Source: Littorina saxatilis (taxonomy: Eukaryota; Mollusca; Gastropoda; Littorinimorpha; Littorinidae). From it: 64,000 bases of DNA. The notes beneath the pieces are model-generated. The model was given only the letters and a program-made list of their open reading frames with translations, was not told the DNA's origin and made no database searches. This document shows, piece by piece, positions 30,614 to 42,972 of this stretch. The position numbers and the translations under genes were made by a program. Numbering within the stretch: position 1 is the stretch's first letter; every line of letters starts with the position of its first letter. The DNA is taken from positions 49,470,221 through 49,534,220 of the forward strand of contig NC_090260.1 of NCBI RefSeq assembly GCF_037325665.1, written 5' to 3'.

Positions 30614-32005
30614 ATGACGGACAGGAAAGAGAGAAGAGAGATACTACATCCTAGTGATGATGACTTAATGAGGAGGCTGAATGAGTCTTTGAGGGAGAGT
30701 GAGGGTGCTTCGTATCTTCAGACACCAAGTGGAGGGTATACAGGAAGGGAAAAAGTACAGATGCTGGGGGCGGCTGATCACTACGAGAGGTTAGGGATTA
30801 GAATGGGACTGTCCGGGGTAGAGTTAGCACAATTTGTGGCTACAAACGAACGCCAAGATAGGGTGGCAAATGAGTCTACCATGGCGAACCTGGAAGCAAG
30901 TAGAGGAACATCGGCTAGAGTGCCAGTAGCAGTGTACCCATCCCCAAAGATAAAGTCATTCAAAGGAAAAGAGTCTGTAAGAGCGGGATACGATGTAGAG
31001 GAGTTCGTCATGGAGATGAGGGCAATGCTAGCACAAAGGGATTTGGGATCGAAGGAAGGACTGCAGGTGGTTCTGTCTTACGTTGAGGGTGATGCCAGAC
31101 GTGAAGTAAAAAACGGGGGCAGGAGATGTTTTGGCGCAGAGGATGTATTTGAGGTGTTGAACGAAGCCTATGGCGATAATCGGTCTCTGTCTACTCTTTT
31201 GAAAGAATTCTCAGAAAGGGAACAGTTACCCAGAGAAACGGTGAGAGAGTTTGCAACTGATTTGCATGAGAAGTTCGAGAGACTTGTGAAGAAGCAAGAA
31301 ACCAGTGGCAGAGAGGTTTCTCGAGAAGAGTTACTGTGCGATCATTTCATTGAAGGGGTGAGAGACAAGGGTCTAGTTTTAGATCTGAAAAGGCAGTCGC
31401 AACAGCAGAGTCAGTCCTTCCGCACGCTAAGGCATTTAGCCATTGATTGGGAGGAGACAATAGAGTCAGGATTGCCAAAGAATAGAGCCACTAGTCGCAC
31501 AGTAAAAGCAAACTCGGTGGAGGTAGAGAGTAGGGACGATTGGAAAGAGGATCTAGACAGGTTGATCACCGGAGTCAAAGAAGGGTTGAAAGTGGCGTCA
31601 GAAGAGAAGTGTGTCACAGGGCAGATTGGGGCACAGTGTAGTGTTAGTGTGGGGACCACCGAAACAGGCATAGAGGATGTTAGGCAACAGATGCACAAGA
31701 TGACTAGGGATCTGGAAGAGTTGAAGGGTTGGTTGCGCAGGACAAATGTTTCAAGGAATGATGCGGCGGTGGACGAGGGAGGTGGACAGTCCAGGTTGTC
31801 GTCGACATTCAGACAGACATTTAGGCGAGGACCCAGGTCAACGAGGTTTCAGTATACTCCAGATGGAAAGCCGGTTAGGTTTCAGTACACTCCAGATGGA
31901 AAGCCAGTTTGTGCTAAGTGCAATTCTGCAGGGCATGTGTGGCGAAGGTGTCCAGGTGTGGCGACACAAGGGGAAGGTCCGTTAAACGACCAACCGTCCG
32001 CGTAG
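30614..32005 (+). CDS. gag: Gag protein of the LTR retrotransposon
   Basis: An open frame of 463 codons. Residues about 120-270 form a retrotransposon Gag (capsid-like) region, with YDVEEFVMEMRAML, LSYVEGDARREV and LLCDHFIEGVRD. Near the C-terminus lies one CCHC zinc knuckle (CAKCNSAGHVWRRC), which binds RNA in this family. Just before it an 11-residue stretch (RFQYTPDGKPV) is repeated twice in tandem. The product would form the particle that packages the element's RNA. The frame overlaps that of the protease by about 88 bp, with protease in another frame, as in families that use ribosomal frameshifting. It looks open throughout. Confidence 0.9.
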   Translation: MTDRKERREILHPSDDDLMRRLNESLRESEGASYLQTPSGGYTGREKVQMLGAADHYERLGIRMGLSGVELAQFVATNERQDRVANESTMANLEASRGTSARVPVAVYPSPKIKSFKGKESVRAGYDVEEFVMEMRAMLAQRDLGSKEGLQVVLSYVEGDARREVKNGGRRCFGAEDVFEVLNEAYGDNRSLSTLLKEFSEREQLPRETVREFATDLHEKFERLVKKQETSGREVSREELLCDHFIEGVRDKGLVLDLKRQSQQQSQSFRTLRHLAIDWEETIESGLPKNRATSRTVKANSVEVESRDDWKEDLDRLITGVKEGLKVASEEKCVTGQIGAQCSVSVGTTETGIEDVRQQMHKMTRDLEELKGWLRRTNVSRNDAAVDEGGGQSRLSSTFRQTFRRGPRSTRFQYTPDGKPVRFQYTPDGKPVCAKCNSAGHVWRRCPGVATQGEGPLNDQPSA

Positions 32006-32625
32006 AGAGTCGTACGTCGGATGGTAAGAAAGGAGACTCCACCTTGGTTTCACGGATGGTAGGTGAGAAGACTATGGTCTTTGTGGAGGTAGATGGTACC
32101 AGATTAGAGTGTCTGTGGGACACAGGGTCACAGGTGACTATCATGAGCAAAAGATGGTTCGAGAAATATTTCGCGACCAAGAGTTTGGTTCGAAATACGC
32201 AGTTCATTCAATTGGTTGCGGCGAATGGGACTAGTATTCCCTACTTGGGATACGTGCTCTTGGATATCAAGGTGGGTGAACAGGTTCTCCAGAAATGTGG
32301 TGTGCTAGTGAGTGCAATCGAGTCCTCGAAGAAAGGTGAGCCAGACCTTGTGCTGGGGACAAATGTGATAGAGAGGGCAAAAGATTTACCGAAGGGTTTG
32401 GAGTACCCAAAGGGCGGTAAGAGAAGTTGTCTGGGAAGAGTTCGACTACCGAAGTGCGAGGTACACGCAGCGGCGAGGTCGATAGTTTCAGTCATGGTGA
32501 CGGGGAGTCAAGAAGTTCGGGATGATGAGGAGATAATCATAGAACCGTTGGTTACCAACAGCGGATTTATGATTCCGTGTTCGGTGATGAAGGCACTATG
32601 TGGCCTGTTAGAGGTGTTGTGTTAA
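31918..32625 (+). CDS. pro: Retropepsin-type protease of the LTR retrotransposon
   Basis: The active-site motif is LWDTGSQVTIMS, typical of aspartic retropepsins, preceded by a VEVDGTRLECL strand. LVLGTNVIERAK occupies the position of the conserved hydrophobic-LG segment. These enzymes work as dimers and cut the Gag polyprotein. The frame overlaps the end of gag and is probably reached by frameshifting, so the true N-terminus is unclear. Where pol would normally continue, the frame closes and no RT follows. Family is inferred from the DTGS context. Confidence 0.85.
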   Translation: MQFCRACVAKVSRCGDTRGRSVKRPTVRVESRTSDGKKGDSTLVSRMVGEKTMVFVEVDGTRLECLWDTGSQVTIMSKRWFEKYFATKSLVRNTQFIQLVAANGTSIPYLGYVLLDIKVGEQVLQKCGVLVSAIESSKKGEPDLVLGTNVIERAKDLPKGLEYPKGGKRSCLGRVRLPKCEVHAAARSIVSVMVTGSQEVRDDEEIIIEPLVTNSGFMIPCSVMKALCGLLEVLC

Positions 32626-35571
32626 GTTCCTGTGGAAGAAGGTTCCTGTCTCTTAGCGGTTTTCTTAGCGTTTTCATAGGAGCAACGGAAGCAGATGTCG
32701 CTTGAGCGATCTGTAGCAGGTGTTGGTCAACAGCCTGAGTGTTGGTTCGTGATGAGGATGTAGGAGATTGCGTCGTACGCGTGGAGAGTTGTTGTCAAGG
32801 GATTACTCATAGGGTTTGTAGAGACAGGTGAGGTCTAGCCAACCTGTGGCAGGTACTGTTTCAATCAGCCTGCGTGATCAGACTCTGGATGTAGTAGTTA
32901 GACAGAACCTGGTGTGAAAGGACAGGATCTGACCCATATAGGAAGAAGTTAAGCAACATCGTGAAGGCAAGTGATGTGGATTCCGATGACTGTCGTGGCG
33001 ATAGTGTAAGTGTGGTTGTGTAAATAAAAGGAATAGCAGTATGGCTATGAATGGTTCGTGAGGTACACAGCTGTGCTAAAGTAAGGAAGGCCGTTAAAAG
33101 GGCCGTGATGCCGTCATGGTCCCTTGTCGGGCTGTGATGGCGGTTGTGATCCATTGTCGGATCATGATCCGAGGCACGGTGGTTGAGCATTGACGGTAGG
33201 GTGGGTCAGCTGAACACATTGGGTGCATAACTGTTCGCCTAGGTCAGGGGGTGTAATGATGTACTCGTCCGCTAGGCACCGTGGGGCAGTTGTGTACGTT
33301 GGCCAGAAGTACTGGAGGGTAAGAGGTCGGTAGCGATTTATTTTTATTTTTATACCAGTTTGGTTTTTTTTGTTGGTTATAGTTATTAAGTGTCATTTTT
33401 TTCTAATCAAACTTCGTTTCGTGACGTCGAGTGTTTTGTAGAGGGTATGTGGTATTATAACTTATGTATTACCGATGAAGACGTTATAGGGTACTGTTCC
33501 TTTAGTAAGGGCAGCTAAAGAAGATGTTGTAATTTTGAAATCGACTTTCATTACCTAAACCGATTGGGAGGTAACGTCAGTCGCTGTCTAGCTTCGGCTT
33601 GGACAGTACGAGATATTAAATATTTTCTAACCAGTGGAAAACTTTGGTTTTCGTGAGAGGGTGGAGTTATTGTTGCCATGTCATTGGATATGAGGTCAAT
33701 CAACATTTTTGGACAAGTTCCACTGTTTGGAATAGAGACGTTGTCCTTACTGATGTAGACTTGTGTTATAACTACTGCTCTCTTGTATTATGTTGTGTAC
33801 CTTGTTTTGTATCTGTCGACGTGTGATGTTGGAATTTTGTGGTGGTCCCGTGGAGGTTAGGAGAATCTAAAGGCTGTACAGGCATGTAGAATGTTGTACA
33901 AAGAGACCAGCTCAGTCTCGATAAAACGAGTAAGGTATGGATACGGGTTGCACTAGCCGATAAACGATGCAGGATGAAGTATGACTCCATCTGGTGAAAA
34001 AGAATAATGGGAAGTAGGCTGTATGAACTTAATGTCCTGCGTTAGAGAGAAACAGGTCAGATATGGTTGCACAAGCCTTTTAAACGTTGCACAGAAAGAC
34101 TAGCTCAGTCTTGATAAAAGAGAGTAAAGGTATAGGTGGCACGCACCTTAAAACACGATGTGACGATTAGACTAGCTCAGTCTAGAGTAAAACAGAGCTG
34201 GAAATTAAGATTAGCATGCTAGTTAATAAGTGGATTGGATACAGTTAAGATTTTTCTCCCGGAGCGCGGTAGATTCGGAGTTGGGGAGCGGGAAACGATA
34301 TCCCCCCTGAATGAGAATCATTATTTCCTCCATTCTCCCTGCAGATTCTAATGTTACTGTCGATCGTTACATGTTGTGTTGGTTATTTGTGTTGGGTTAT
34401 CAGAATTAACGCAAGCCAAACGTTAATTTTTGGGGTGACTGGGTGTGGTGTAATCTTAGGACGTTGCTTGTTGTCGGGGTTAGCGAGTCGTTATAGACGC
34501 AGCTCTTCACGTGTCTAGCATAAGTCCCTTGATTTACTTTACCTATGGTGCACAAGTCAGTTTATTTTTGAAGGTTAGAAGCTGTTGGAGTTAGTGATGA
34601 TGATGGTCTTGTTGTTACTCAGATTTTGGGGGAAAGACTTTGATGAGCGAGTAGAGTAATCTTTCAGTAGGTACCATGTAACCTTTCAATAGGTGCAGCT
34701 CGTGTGTTGTCATTGTGACATTCGAACCAGATCTAGGTGGTGACGCCATTAGCCGTTACGATTGCAGTAGTGCTTAATGTTTACGTTTTAGTTAAACGCG
34801 AGTTTTGTTTGGTTTCACAGTTGTGAAATTGATGAGAGTAGGACAGGAGCGTGGTGTGAGCGCTTGGCTATTAGAGGGTTAGATGAGTTTTGACCGTGGC
34901 TGTTAAAAGCACGATTGAGAACGGGTTTTGTCAATCTTTCTGATGCTGTAGCTCAGTTATGGTTTTAGTAAGCATTGATCTTGGGACACTGGTTTGTCAG
35001 TGCTGGTGGTCATAATAGACACAGCATTTCACGTGATCTAGTGCTGAACCTGGGATTGGTTGTGTGCTGGAGCTAAGGATGATTCGAGTTTTGGTTTCTT
35101 TATGGTTTTATGGATTGGAGTTTTAACTGCTGTGGTTAGCTGGTTTAGTGAGAGCGTTGTTGGGCGAAGACAGTGATGAGTGGTATTTGCACTTCTTTAG
35201 TGAATGCAGATGATCCACGGGGTTTATCAATGTGACATTCAACCTCGGCACTTTTGTTATTTCCTATGGCCTTAGTGATTTGGGACTCCAATGCTCCGTT
35301 GTTTATGTTGGTTAATGGTTTACGTGTAGTAGTATGACGGTGAAGTTTGTTTATGTCATGTTTGTCCATGGTTCTCAGAGGTGGGTTGCATATAATATGA
35401 TTTATAAAGGTGGATTTTGTAGGATATGGTTTGTGGTGAATTCGGGTTTTTAAGAAACATGCTCGTAGTGTGTTTCCAGTTTCCTGCTCGTAGGCTCGTA
35501 GCCGAGGTTAGGTAGACACTTAGTTTTGGGAGACGCGTGTCGTCAGGAGCCGACGTTTGAGTTGGGGAGTG
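32626..35571 (+). other. Non-coding internal region of the LTR element
   Basis: About 2.9 kb in the place of pol, without an open frame longer than about 110 codons and without visible RT, RNase H or integrase motifs. It has internal short repeats: CTAGCTCAGTCT-like palindromes near 33906, 34098 and 34170, and two CTTCACGTG / TTTCACGTG stretches near 34504 and 35024. GAGTTGGGGAGTG lies just before the 3' LTR as a polypurine-like tract. Confidence 0.7.
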
Positions 35572-37950
35572 TGTAACCAAGTGCGAGGGATTTGTGGTGT
35601 AAGGGAAACAACTACGTTAGTCAAAAAGGGTTTGCGTTGCTGAGGTTAAAATGTAGATTTGCTGCAAATTATGTTTTGACAACAAAATACGTTTTTGTGT
35701 TATTAAGATTTTATTTTGATTGACAGGGTATGAGTTCACGAAGGATTTGTGAGTTGGAAAGTGGTTTGAATCACGAGTACTGAAGGATTTAGGTTTTTGG
35801 TAGGAGAGTATTTTTGGGTCATGTGATTGGAGACGCGCGCAAAGATGTTCCTTTTCCGCCTGACTGCGAAGTCGAGAAGACATGCTGGCGTAGTATTGAG
35901 AAAAGAATCGGGAAAGAAATAGAGATTCTTGGCAGCATCCGGTGATCTAATGTGGTAGATTGTGATGCCAGACGTGGAGGTAATTTTGATTTTATATTTG
36001 TATGATCGATGGTGAGATTAAGGATGAAAATTTGTTGGATTTGAAGTGGTGCTGTTGTGAGAAAAGCCTGTTTGTGGATGGCGCCGGTGCAAATCATATT
36101 CTTGATGAAAATTGATGATTAATCATAGGTATATTGGTAAAATAGGATGATATTTTGGGAGAATATTATGTTGGTAGTTATAAGGAATGGTTTTGAAAAC
36201 GATTGATCAGAAAATTGAACTTTTAGTTGAGTTGTGAAAGACAGTCTATTTTTGACGAGGTGACGTCACAGGGTTGATTAAGAGTTGAAGTGGAAGCGTG
36301 ATGTGACAGCCGAGACCATGTTGTTAAACTGTGTTGTACACAGTATTAGAAGAAAGTGTACTATGATAAAACATAAATTGTGGTAGATTTCCGGGAAAAG
36401 TATTAATTTCATAGTGAAGTCAGTCAGTAATCTGAGATGACAACATCTTGGATACGACAGGAAATCAAAATTGTTAATTTAGTCGCTATTGATAGTTCCG
36501 TAATAATTGCAGATGGAGGAGGATGCCGCGGTTTTCATGTTTTGGTCAGAGGTAGCGTGACCGAGAGAAAAGGCATGAGAAGAGGTTCGTACATCCTTTC
36601 CTTTGCTTATAGTTGAATTCAGTGAAGAACAAGATGGCATTAATGTGTTATTAATGTAGTGTTAGCTTTGTTAATGAGTTGTATTGAAAGAATTATGACA
36701 GACATTGTGAAGATTTGATGATAAAATCGCCATTTAAACTTGGTGAAAGGGAGTGAAGAAAATTATGTTCCAACACAGAGAAAGCAGGTAAGAGGTTGTA
36801 ATACCTTGATGTACATACCCACTGTGAAACAGGCAGTAATGTACCCTGGGTGTGTGTGCTTTTGTGTTTACAGGGAGCAGACGTCGTTTGTAGACTACTC
36901 TTTCCTAAGGGGTTTTCAGTTTAGTTTTAGATTCAGTTTTAGATTCAGGTTTCAGTTTTAGATTCAGGTTTCAGTTTTAGATTCAGTTTTCAGTTTTTAG
37001 TTTTCAGTTTTCAGTTTTTAGTTTTTGGTTCAGGTTTCAGTTTTATATTTTAGTTTTAGGTTTTATTTTTTTTAATTTTTATTTTAGATCTAGTTTTATT
37101 GTCTTACGGGGTTCTCTCGGTAATCATTATTTGTGACTGTTGTGAACGTCAAGTGTGCTCTCCCCGTATAGTGTAATCCAAACTTTAACCGGAAGTTGTG
37201 ATGACATTGTCCATGGTAGGGGTGTTTGTAATAGTTGGCATTGTGAAGAGGACAGTGTTTTGAATTTTTTGATAAAAGGATGGTTATGTGATCTGCTAGT
37301 ATTGGGGTCAGTGAGTGCCCTGTAGATGTATGAGAATGATCTAGCATGGGATTAACCCTTTTGTCGCCTGACAGAGATATTGTACGCTCAGGCTGAAGCC
37401 CACCAATCCTCTGAGAACTCGTCTTGTCTGTACGTATGTGTATTAGCTGCCATTATATTAAGCAATAAAGTACAAAGTGACAACATTTATTGTGTGTCGT
37501 GGTGGTGAAAGCAGACGCGAGTTTGTGTTGTAATTGTTCTCTACGTTTGTTCTGTTTTGTGAAATTATTTTATCTTTTTAATTAGTTTCAATTGGCCAAG
37601 TCTTTCCCGGTTCTTGTCTTATTTTTCAACGGGGTCTCGAGACACGAGCCCACGGCAGGCCTTGGGTTAGAGCTCCCCCCAAGTAAATATTGGGAGTTCA
37701 AAACTAGTTCCAACCACTCTTCTTGTATTTTTATCACATATTTGAGTGAGAGAGTGGAAGTTGATAAGTTCGATCCGTGCAAGTCTCGCAAGAGGACGTA
37801 GGAAATCCTCTCCCGGGCATAGTTCGTACGGAGAGAACGGGGCTAACTCAATAATGTGATTGGCACCTCCTTGTTTATCTTAGATTTTTACTTCGGTCTT
37901 ATTTGACCCATTGTGACCTTTGTTGGGCATTTGACCGAGGTAGGTCTTAC
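35572..37950 (+). repeat. 3' LTR of the gag-protease element
   Basis: Aligned with the 5' LTR at a constant offset of about 8,000 bp; small length differences lie in the TTCAG-rich simple region and near the right end. Starts TGTAACCAAGTGCG after a purine-rich run and ends about AGGTCTTACA. Confidence 0.9.
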
Positions 37951-38635
37951 AAAGATGGTACTTTTCGGCAAGATTTACAGTTTCAAACTGTTAGGACAAC
38001 TTCTTTGAAAATGTGATTTTATAGAGGTTTTTTGGGGAAACTGAAAGGTAGCCTCGTCAGGGGACAACTATTCAAACCCATATCTTCATCATCTTGTTTC
38101 TCGATTGAGAATAATCATTTATAGATGACTATTATTCATTTCCCTTGTTGGGGTGTACTTGCATGTACTGGTGGTTGATTACCCAAATGTCCTCTCAGTG
38201 ATTGAGGCTTATATGAGGCTCAGTGATTATATATGTCACTGTTCCTTTAACGGGTTTATTCCGTATTTTTATGTGTACTAATGGTACAGGTAGGTATGGG
38301 GAGTGGTGTAGTTGTTTGTTCAACCCATCTCATTATTTTGTTTCTCCACAAACAAATAATCATTTATGTATGATTTGTAGTGTACCTCACAAGATCTGAG
38401 TGTTATGATCACAGTAGCTTTGATAGTAGAGGCTGCGCGTTCCCACTGAAGGTGAAGGTATTGTAAGGATCGGTAGTCAAGGCTGTTTTGTCCGTCGGTG
38501 ATGAGAAGATCGTATATATTGCCCTTGGTTGGACTGTTGCTCTCTTAATGTGAGGCAGATTGAGTTGAAGCACCTCTCAGTGATTGAGGTTTTCGTTGTA
38601 TGTGTACCTCACAAATTCTGAGGGTTATGTTCACA
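37951..38635. other. No recognisable gene; a short motif repeated
   Basis: TGTACCTCACAA with a CTGAGTGTTATGATCACAG-like continuation occurs near 38391 and 38602, and ATAATCATTTAT near 38111 and 38356. These suggest an old, diverged duplication of about 220 bp. Nothing coding is seen. Confidence 0.45.
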
Positions 38636-39988
38636 GTAATAATAATAATAATATGGGAGATTTATAGAGCGCTTTACATTCTCAAAGCGCTTTACAATGA
38701 CAAACATACATAATACATACAAAGCAAAGCAAAAGCATGTGCAGCAGCATTCAGCACACAAGTGAACAACGAAACTCAAACACTACATCAATACAATCTG
38801 CAAGCATACTAACACAGGCAAAACATTCAAACATTCAAACACCTGATTCAAAAATGCACCATGTTGAAATAAAATTAATCAAAATACTGGGTGAAGAAGT
38901 GTGTTTTAAGGTTTGATTTGAAGGAACAGAATGTTTGGCAGTGTCGGATAGAGTAAGGGAGAGAGTTCCACGCAACGGCAGCAGAGTGGGAGAAGGCTCT
39001 CTGGCCGTGCTGTTTGCGACTAAAAGAAGATAGACGGAATATTCTAGTGTCTACAGAGGAGCGGAGGGATCGTGAGGGTGTGTAGAGTGTGAACAGGTCA
39101 GACAGGTAGGATGGGGCTGAGCCAGATATTATTTTGTAGCAGATACAGCAGCACTTATATTGGATTCTCAGCTCTACAGGGAGCCAATGAAGTTTCTTTA
39201 GCAAGGGGGAACAGGACTGGGACCGAGGGGCTTTGCAGACAAGCCGGGCTGCAGAATTTTGAACGCGCTGCAAAGGATGGATGACAGACTGAGGACAGCC
39301 AATGAGAACAGAATTTCCGTAGTCTAATCGAGAAAGAATGTAGGAGGAAACAAGGGTCTTGGTGGCATCTTCGGTAAGGTATGGGCGGATAGAACCTATT
39401 CTCTTAAGCTCGATGTAAGCGGACTGACAGACTTTCATAACATGGTGTTTCATGGAGAGATCGCTATCAAGAAAGATGCCAAGATCACGGACGGAGTCTG
39501 AGAATTCAATAGTGCTGCTGCCCAAAGTGATAGAAGGAGGGAGAGAGAGAGAGGAGGAGAGGGAGGATTTGGTGAAACGAATGGCTTCTGTTTTGTCACA
39601 GTTAAGTCTAAGCTTGTTAGTGGACATCCAGAGTTCAACGTCAGCAATGCAAGACTGAAGAGAGGTGGTCATCTGGGCGTATTCTGAGGGAGTCGCTGAG
39701 TTCTGAAGCTGAGTGTCGTCAGCAAACATTTCGTGGGAAACGGAATGTCTGTCGATGAGGTCAGTCAGAGGGGAGGTGTACATGATGAACAGCACGGGCC
39801 CGAGCACAGAGCCCTGGGGAACGCCAAAAAGGAGGGAGGTTTCCTGGGATGGGACGTCGTTTACAATTACAAAATTTGTTCTGTCTGAGAGATAGGATCT
39901 GAACCAATTTAGAACTGAATTTTGGATGCCGAAAGTGTGCTCAAGGCGGGACAGCAGGATTTCATGATCAATTAGATTTATTGCATAT
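38636..39988 (-). mobile_element. LINE, CR1/L2-like, 5'-truncated, with (ATT)n tail
   Basis: On the minus strand an open frame runs from about 39985 to 38875 (some 370 codons). It starts inside RT (NLIDHEILLSRL), passes GVPQGSVLGPVLF and the catalytic box MFADDTQL, and continues through the thumb region. It ends in the typical C-terminus (LHWLPVELRIQYK, AFSHSAAVAWNSLP, LKTHFF). No stop or frameshift is seen in this part. Endonuclease and the RT N-terminus are missing. The 3' UTR carries AGCGCTTT repeats and ends in (ATT)n at 38636. The intact frame suggests a fairly young, dead-on-arrival insertion. Confidence 0.92.
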
Positions 39989-40009
39989 CAACTGCGGCTA
40001 CCCAGCAAA

Positions 40010-40250
40010 AACACCATAAAACCCTTGGTTTTTTTTTGCCGTTTTTGGCTCACGTAAGTGTAGCCTATGCGATGGTAAACTTTGTCTGTCTGTGCGTGTG
40101 TGTGTATGTGTGTGATAGAAACTTTAACATTTGACTGCACACCGAAATACTAATTTCAACTGGTTATTATCCAAGCAACAACTTCAAAGTATTGAAACAA
40201 TGATCAATATTTCGTCGGTATGTGTTTAGTTAAAGTGTGTATCCAAAGAA
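40010..40250. repeat. Possible dispersed repeat
   Basis: TTTGGCTCACGTAAGTGTAG followed by ATGCGATGGTAAAC and TTGTCTGTCTGTGCGTGTG resembles a mollusc repeat I recall only vaguely. It occurs once in this window. A G homopolymer follows near 40270-40288. Confidence 0.3.
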
Positions 40251-40527
40251 TACGGGTGATGGGGGGTTATGGGGGGGGGGGGGGGGGTACAAGCAGGTGA
40301 CTGGTTTGTGTCGTGTGTGGTATGTAGACCAGGTCAGGTGTCAAGACCAGGTCAGGCTGGGGTCGCGCGAAGCATTGTGGTATACATAGATTCACTTCTC
40401 CAGTTCTCACCTCTGCATTCGCCGATTCGGGGAAGACGATTTCATGTTGTTCGGTTTCTAAGAAAAGTAAATAAAGAAGATACCAAAGGGAGATTTCCTA
40501 CAATTTGATCTGCACAGCGTTTTTCCA

Positions 40528-41700
40528 ATGTCCACGCGAGGAAGAGCTGTCGAAAGCGCGGCAGTCAGTGTCGATCTGGCAGTCGTATCCCGGTAAGTAC
40601 AGAGACAGATCTAGTTTCTCCCACTCTGATAACGTGTCACCTACTGTTAATCCGTTTTGTTTTAATTTCTTTTTATTTCAGCAGACACGGATGTCAAACA
40701 CAGTGCTAGGCAGTCACCTCCAGTGAAATGAGTTGATCTAAAGTGCCTGTAATGTTTGGATGTCTTTGTTCGTGGTTCGATTTATGTGAATGTCAAGACT
40801 TGCAGTAGAGTCTCAAGTTTACTCTGCCCGAAAAAAACTGTCCACCATTTACTTGAACATGCAGATATAAGGAAACGGAATGAATCTGTTCTCAAAGTCA
40901 AAATGATCACGATTTTGTCCTCAGATTCAAAACATGCACTGTCATGGTTTTGTCTGTACAATTTGGTAAGTCTTACCTTGCAACAACTTCCTTGAACTTG
41001 AAAGACAGTTTTTGAATGCTAGATCTGTATCGCGTTTCATTCCAGACTCGATCCTCTCTTTGATTGTAGATCTACTGTTTGCTGTTTACGCACTATCATG
41101 ATTCGCTATGTAACGTTTGGTAAGCTTACCTTGCAACAGCTTCCTTGTCTGTGTTGGCATTTTCTTTCAAGGCAGTACAACGTAAGATTCGATTCTTTCG
41201 AACAGAAGGTAGAATGCGAGTTTTGAGACAACGACAGTCGTCCAAAGAAAGCTTGCTGTGGCATTTGTTTGTAAATAATGGTACATGTGATTCTGTATTT
41301 TTCTGCGGTTGATGGGGTTTCTTTTTACCTCTGTTGTTTTCTTCCTCCTGAGTTGATCGTTATCATTAAAACAAGACCCTCAGAGAGTACCTCCGTTGCT
41401 CCTTAAAATGGATTGTGAATAGTGTGTTGGCTGTGTTGACCGTCAGAATTATTTTAAGAACCAGGCTGCTGCAGTCAGTTGACATGTTTCGCATATTGTA
41501 GGGTTACCATGCTGCATAGGTAAAGTGGCTTGTATAACCTGACTATTCTGTTTCAAAACACTGTTTATATTTGTGTAGGTTGTAGTCATCATAACTAATC
41601 GCATTTTGCCATTTGTTTCAGAAAGGAGGTTAACCTACAACAAGATCGACGCTATGTCAGATATGCCTCAGCCACATGAAGACTTCCGAATTTAGATCCA
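40528..41700 (+). ncRNA. Possible spliced transcript, probably non-coding
   Basis: Good splice signals occur in a plausible order. There is a donor CCCG|GTAAGT at 40592, and an acceptor TTTTATTTCAG at 40681 with a CAG repeat beside it. A donor TTTG|GTAAGT follows near 40968, and an acceptor TTTGTTTCAG ends at about 41621. Sequence before 40528 is locally CpG-rich (GGGGTCGCGCGAAGCATTG), like a promoter. Joining the exons gives no long frame; the ATG at 40528 stops a few codons into exon 2. It may be a 5' UTR or a long non-coding RNA. Weak. Confidence 0.2.
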
Positions 41701-41947
41701 CTTGGCATGGTGACAAGTCTTGATGAAAAGTATAGGACTGAGGACAGCAGTGGAAAAAGTGGCCACACGGCAGGTACCTATTGCTTAGTGTTTGCAGTGC
41801 AAAAGACAGATAAGCTGATGGTAAATTTGCAAATGAACACAGTACCCTCAGATCTACTGCTGATTTACGACGGGCAAGCAACAATTATGCTGATGCAGTT
41901 TAAATGTGTGTCTGTGTGTACGTGCGTGCTTGTGCGGTTTTGTCACG

Positions 41948-41949
<2 letters not shown>

Positions 41950-42010
<61 letters not shown>

Positions 42011-42148
42011 TGTGTGTGTGTGTGTGTGACTCGGGATTGCACAAGATCTCCTTCAAGGACAACTGCACCAACAACAAATACACAGTCATTTTATCTGTTT
42101 GCCTTCTTTTAAAAATTATACATGAAGTTGATATGATGCGTTAGTTTT

Positions 42149-42218
<70 letters not shown>

Positions 42219-42222
42219 GTGT
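41950..42222. repeat. Two (GT)n microsatellites
   Basis: Pure or nearly pure GT at about 41950-42028 and 42154-42222. A third, shorter tract lies at 42682-42710. The flanks of the second and third tracts share GACGGAGTGA and GAGTTTGTGTT, so these two loci are diverged duplicates. Confidence 0.95.
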
Positions 42223-42677
42223 GTTTGTGACGGAGTGAGTGAGTTTGTGTTGCTGTTTGTTGATTTCTTACGGGAGCCTTGAAGGCTTCGCCTCTTGTTC
42301 AGGATTGTGGTCGCTCTCCTTTACACGCTGGATCAGCCTGACTGCGCGGCGGAATTGAAGGAAATGTGTATGACTTGTTAAGTAGGACACCAAATACACT
42401 TTTTGGTGTAAAAAATGTTAAATATAATTCAGTTTAAGTTACCGTTTTGACGGTTGAAAGTGAATCATGCCGTAAAAAACTGCCATTTTTGAGGGTAGGC
42501 GTGGTCACGGACCTCTGACGTCATACCCAAATATTGCTCAGATTCCAGAAACACATTGTTGAGCAGAAGAAAGACTGATCTTTAAATACACGTATATTTC
42601 TGACCAAAAAACTATTGTTTAACATCTGGGCTATACCACTGAAAAAATATCCTTAAATTTGTGTGCTTAGTGGGTGC

Positions 42678-42712
<35 letters not shown>

Positions 42713-42835
42713 CGGAGTGATTGAGTTTGTGTTACTTTTTTTTGTTAATTTTCCAAGCACATCATGTGGGGCGTTTGATAAATACCACTGATTGTTACAC
42801 TATTCCTTATAAACTATTATGTGTTTGAGCTACAA

Positions 42836-42925
42836 TTACACATTAACATTCTTCCATTTAAAACTTCGAGGTCGTCATCGTGGATTGATGCCCGACCAAA
42901 GCTAATTGTACTTCAATCAAGTTGG
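42836..42925. mobile_element. Fragment of foldback family F1
   Basis: ACACATTAACATTCTTCCAT, GTCATCGTGGATTGATGCCC and GACCAAAGCTAATT match the foldback at 2530-2670, though the inner part between the arms is missing. Confidence 0.65.
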
Positions 42926-42972
42926 CGTTTTAATGAAACAGATCCTGTGATTGGTCAGAATGCCCCAACTCG

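Larger units (their letters stand above)
27565..37950 (+). mobile_element. LTR retrotransposon, gag-protease only, Ty3/gypsy-like
   Basis: A 10.4-kb element bounded by long direct repeats (about 27565-29965 and 35572-37950). Its order is 5' LTR, primer-binding-site-like TGGCACCCTCCGACGGGACC at 29968, leader, gag, protease, about 2.9 kb without coding capacity, a purine-rich tract, and 3' LTR. The LTRs differ at roughly 1% or less by eye, so the insertion is recent. ACAAA flanks both sides and is a plausible target duplication, though the outer ends are uncertain by a few bases. No reverse transcriptase or integrase is seen, so the element looks whole for gag and protease but non-autonomous. 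Family assignment rests on the gag and protease types. Confidence 0.9.
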
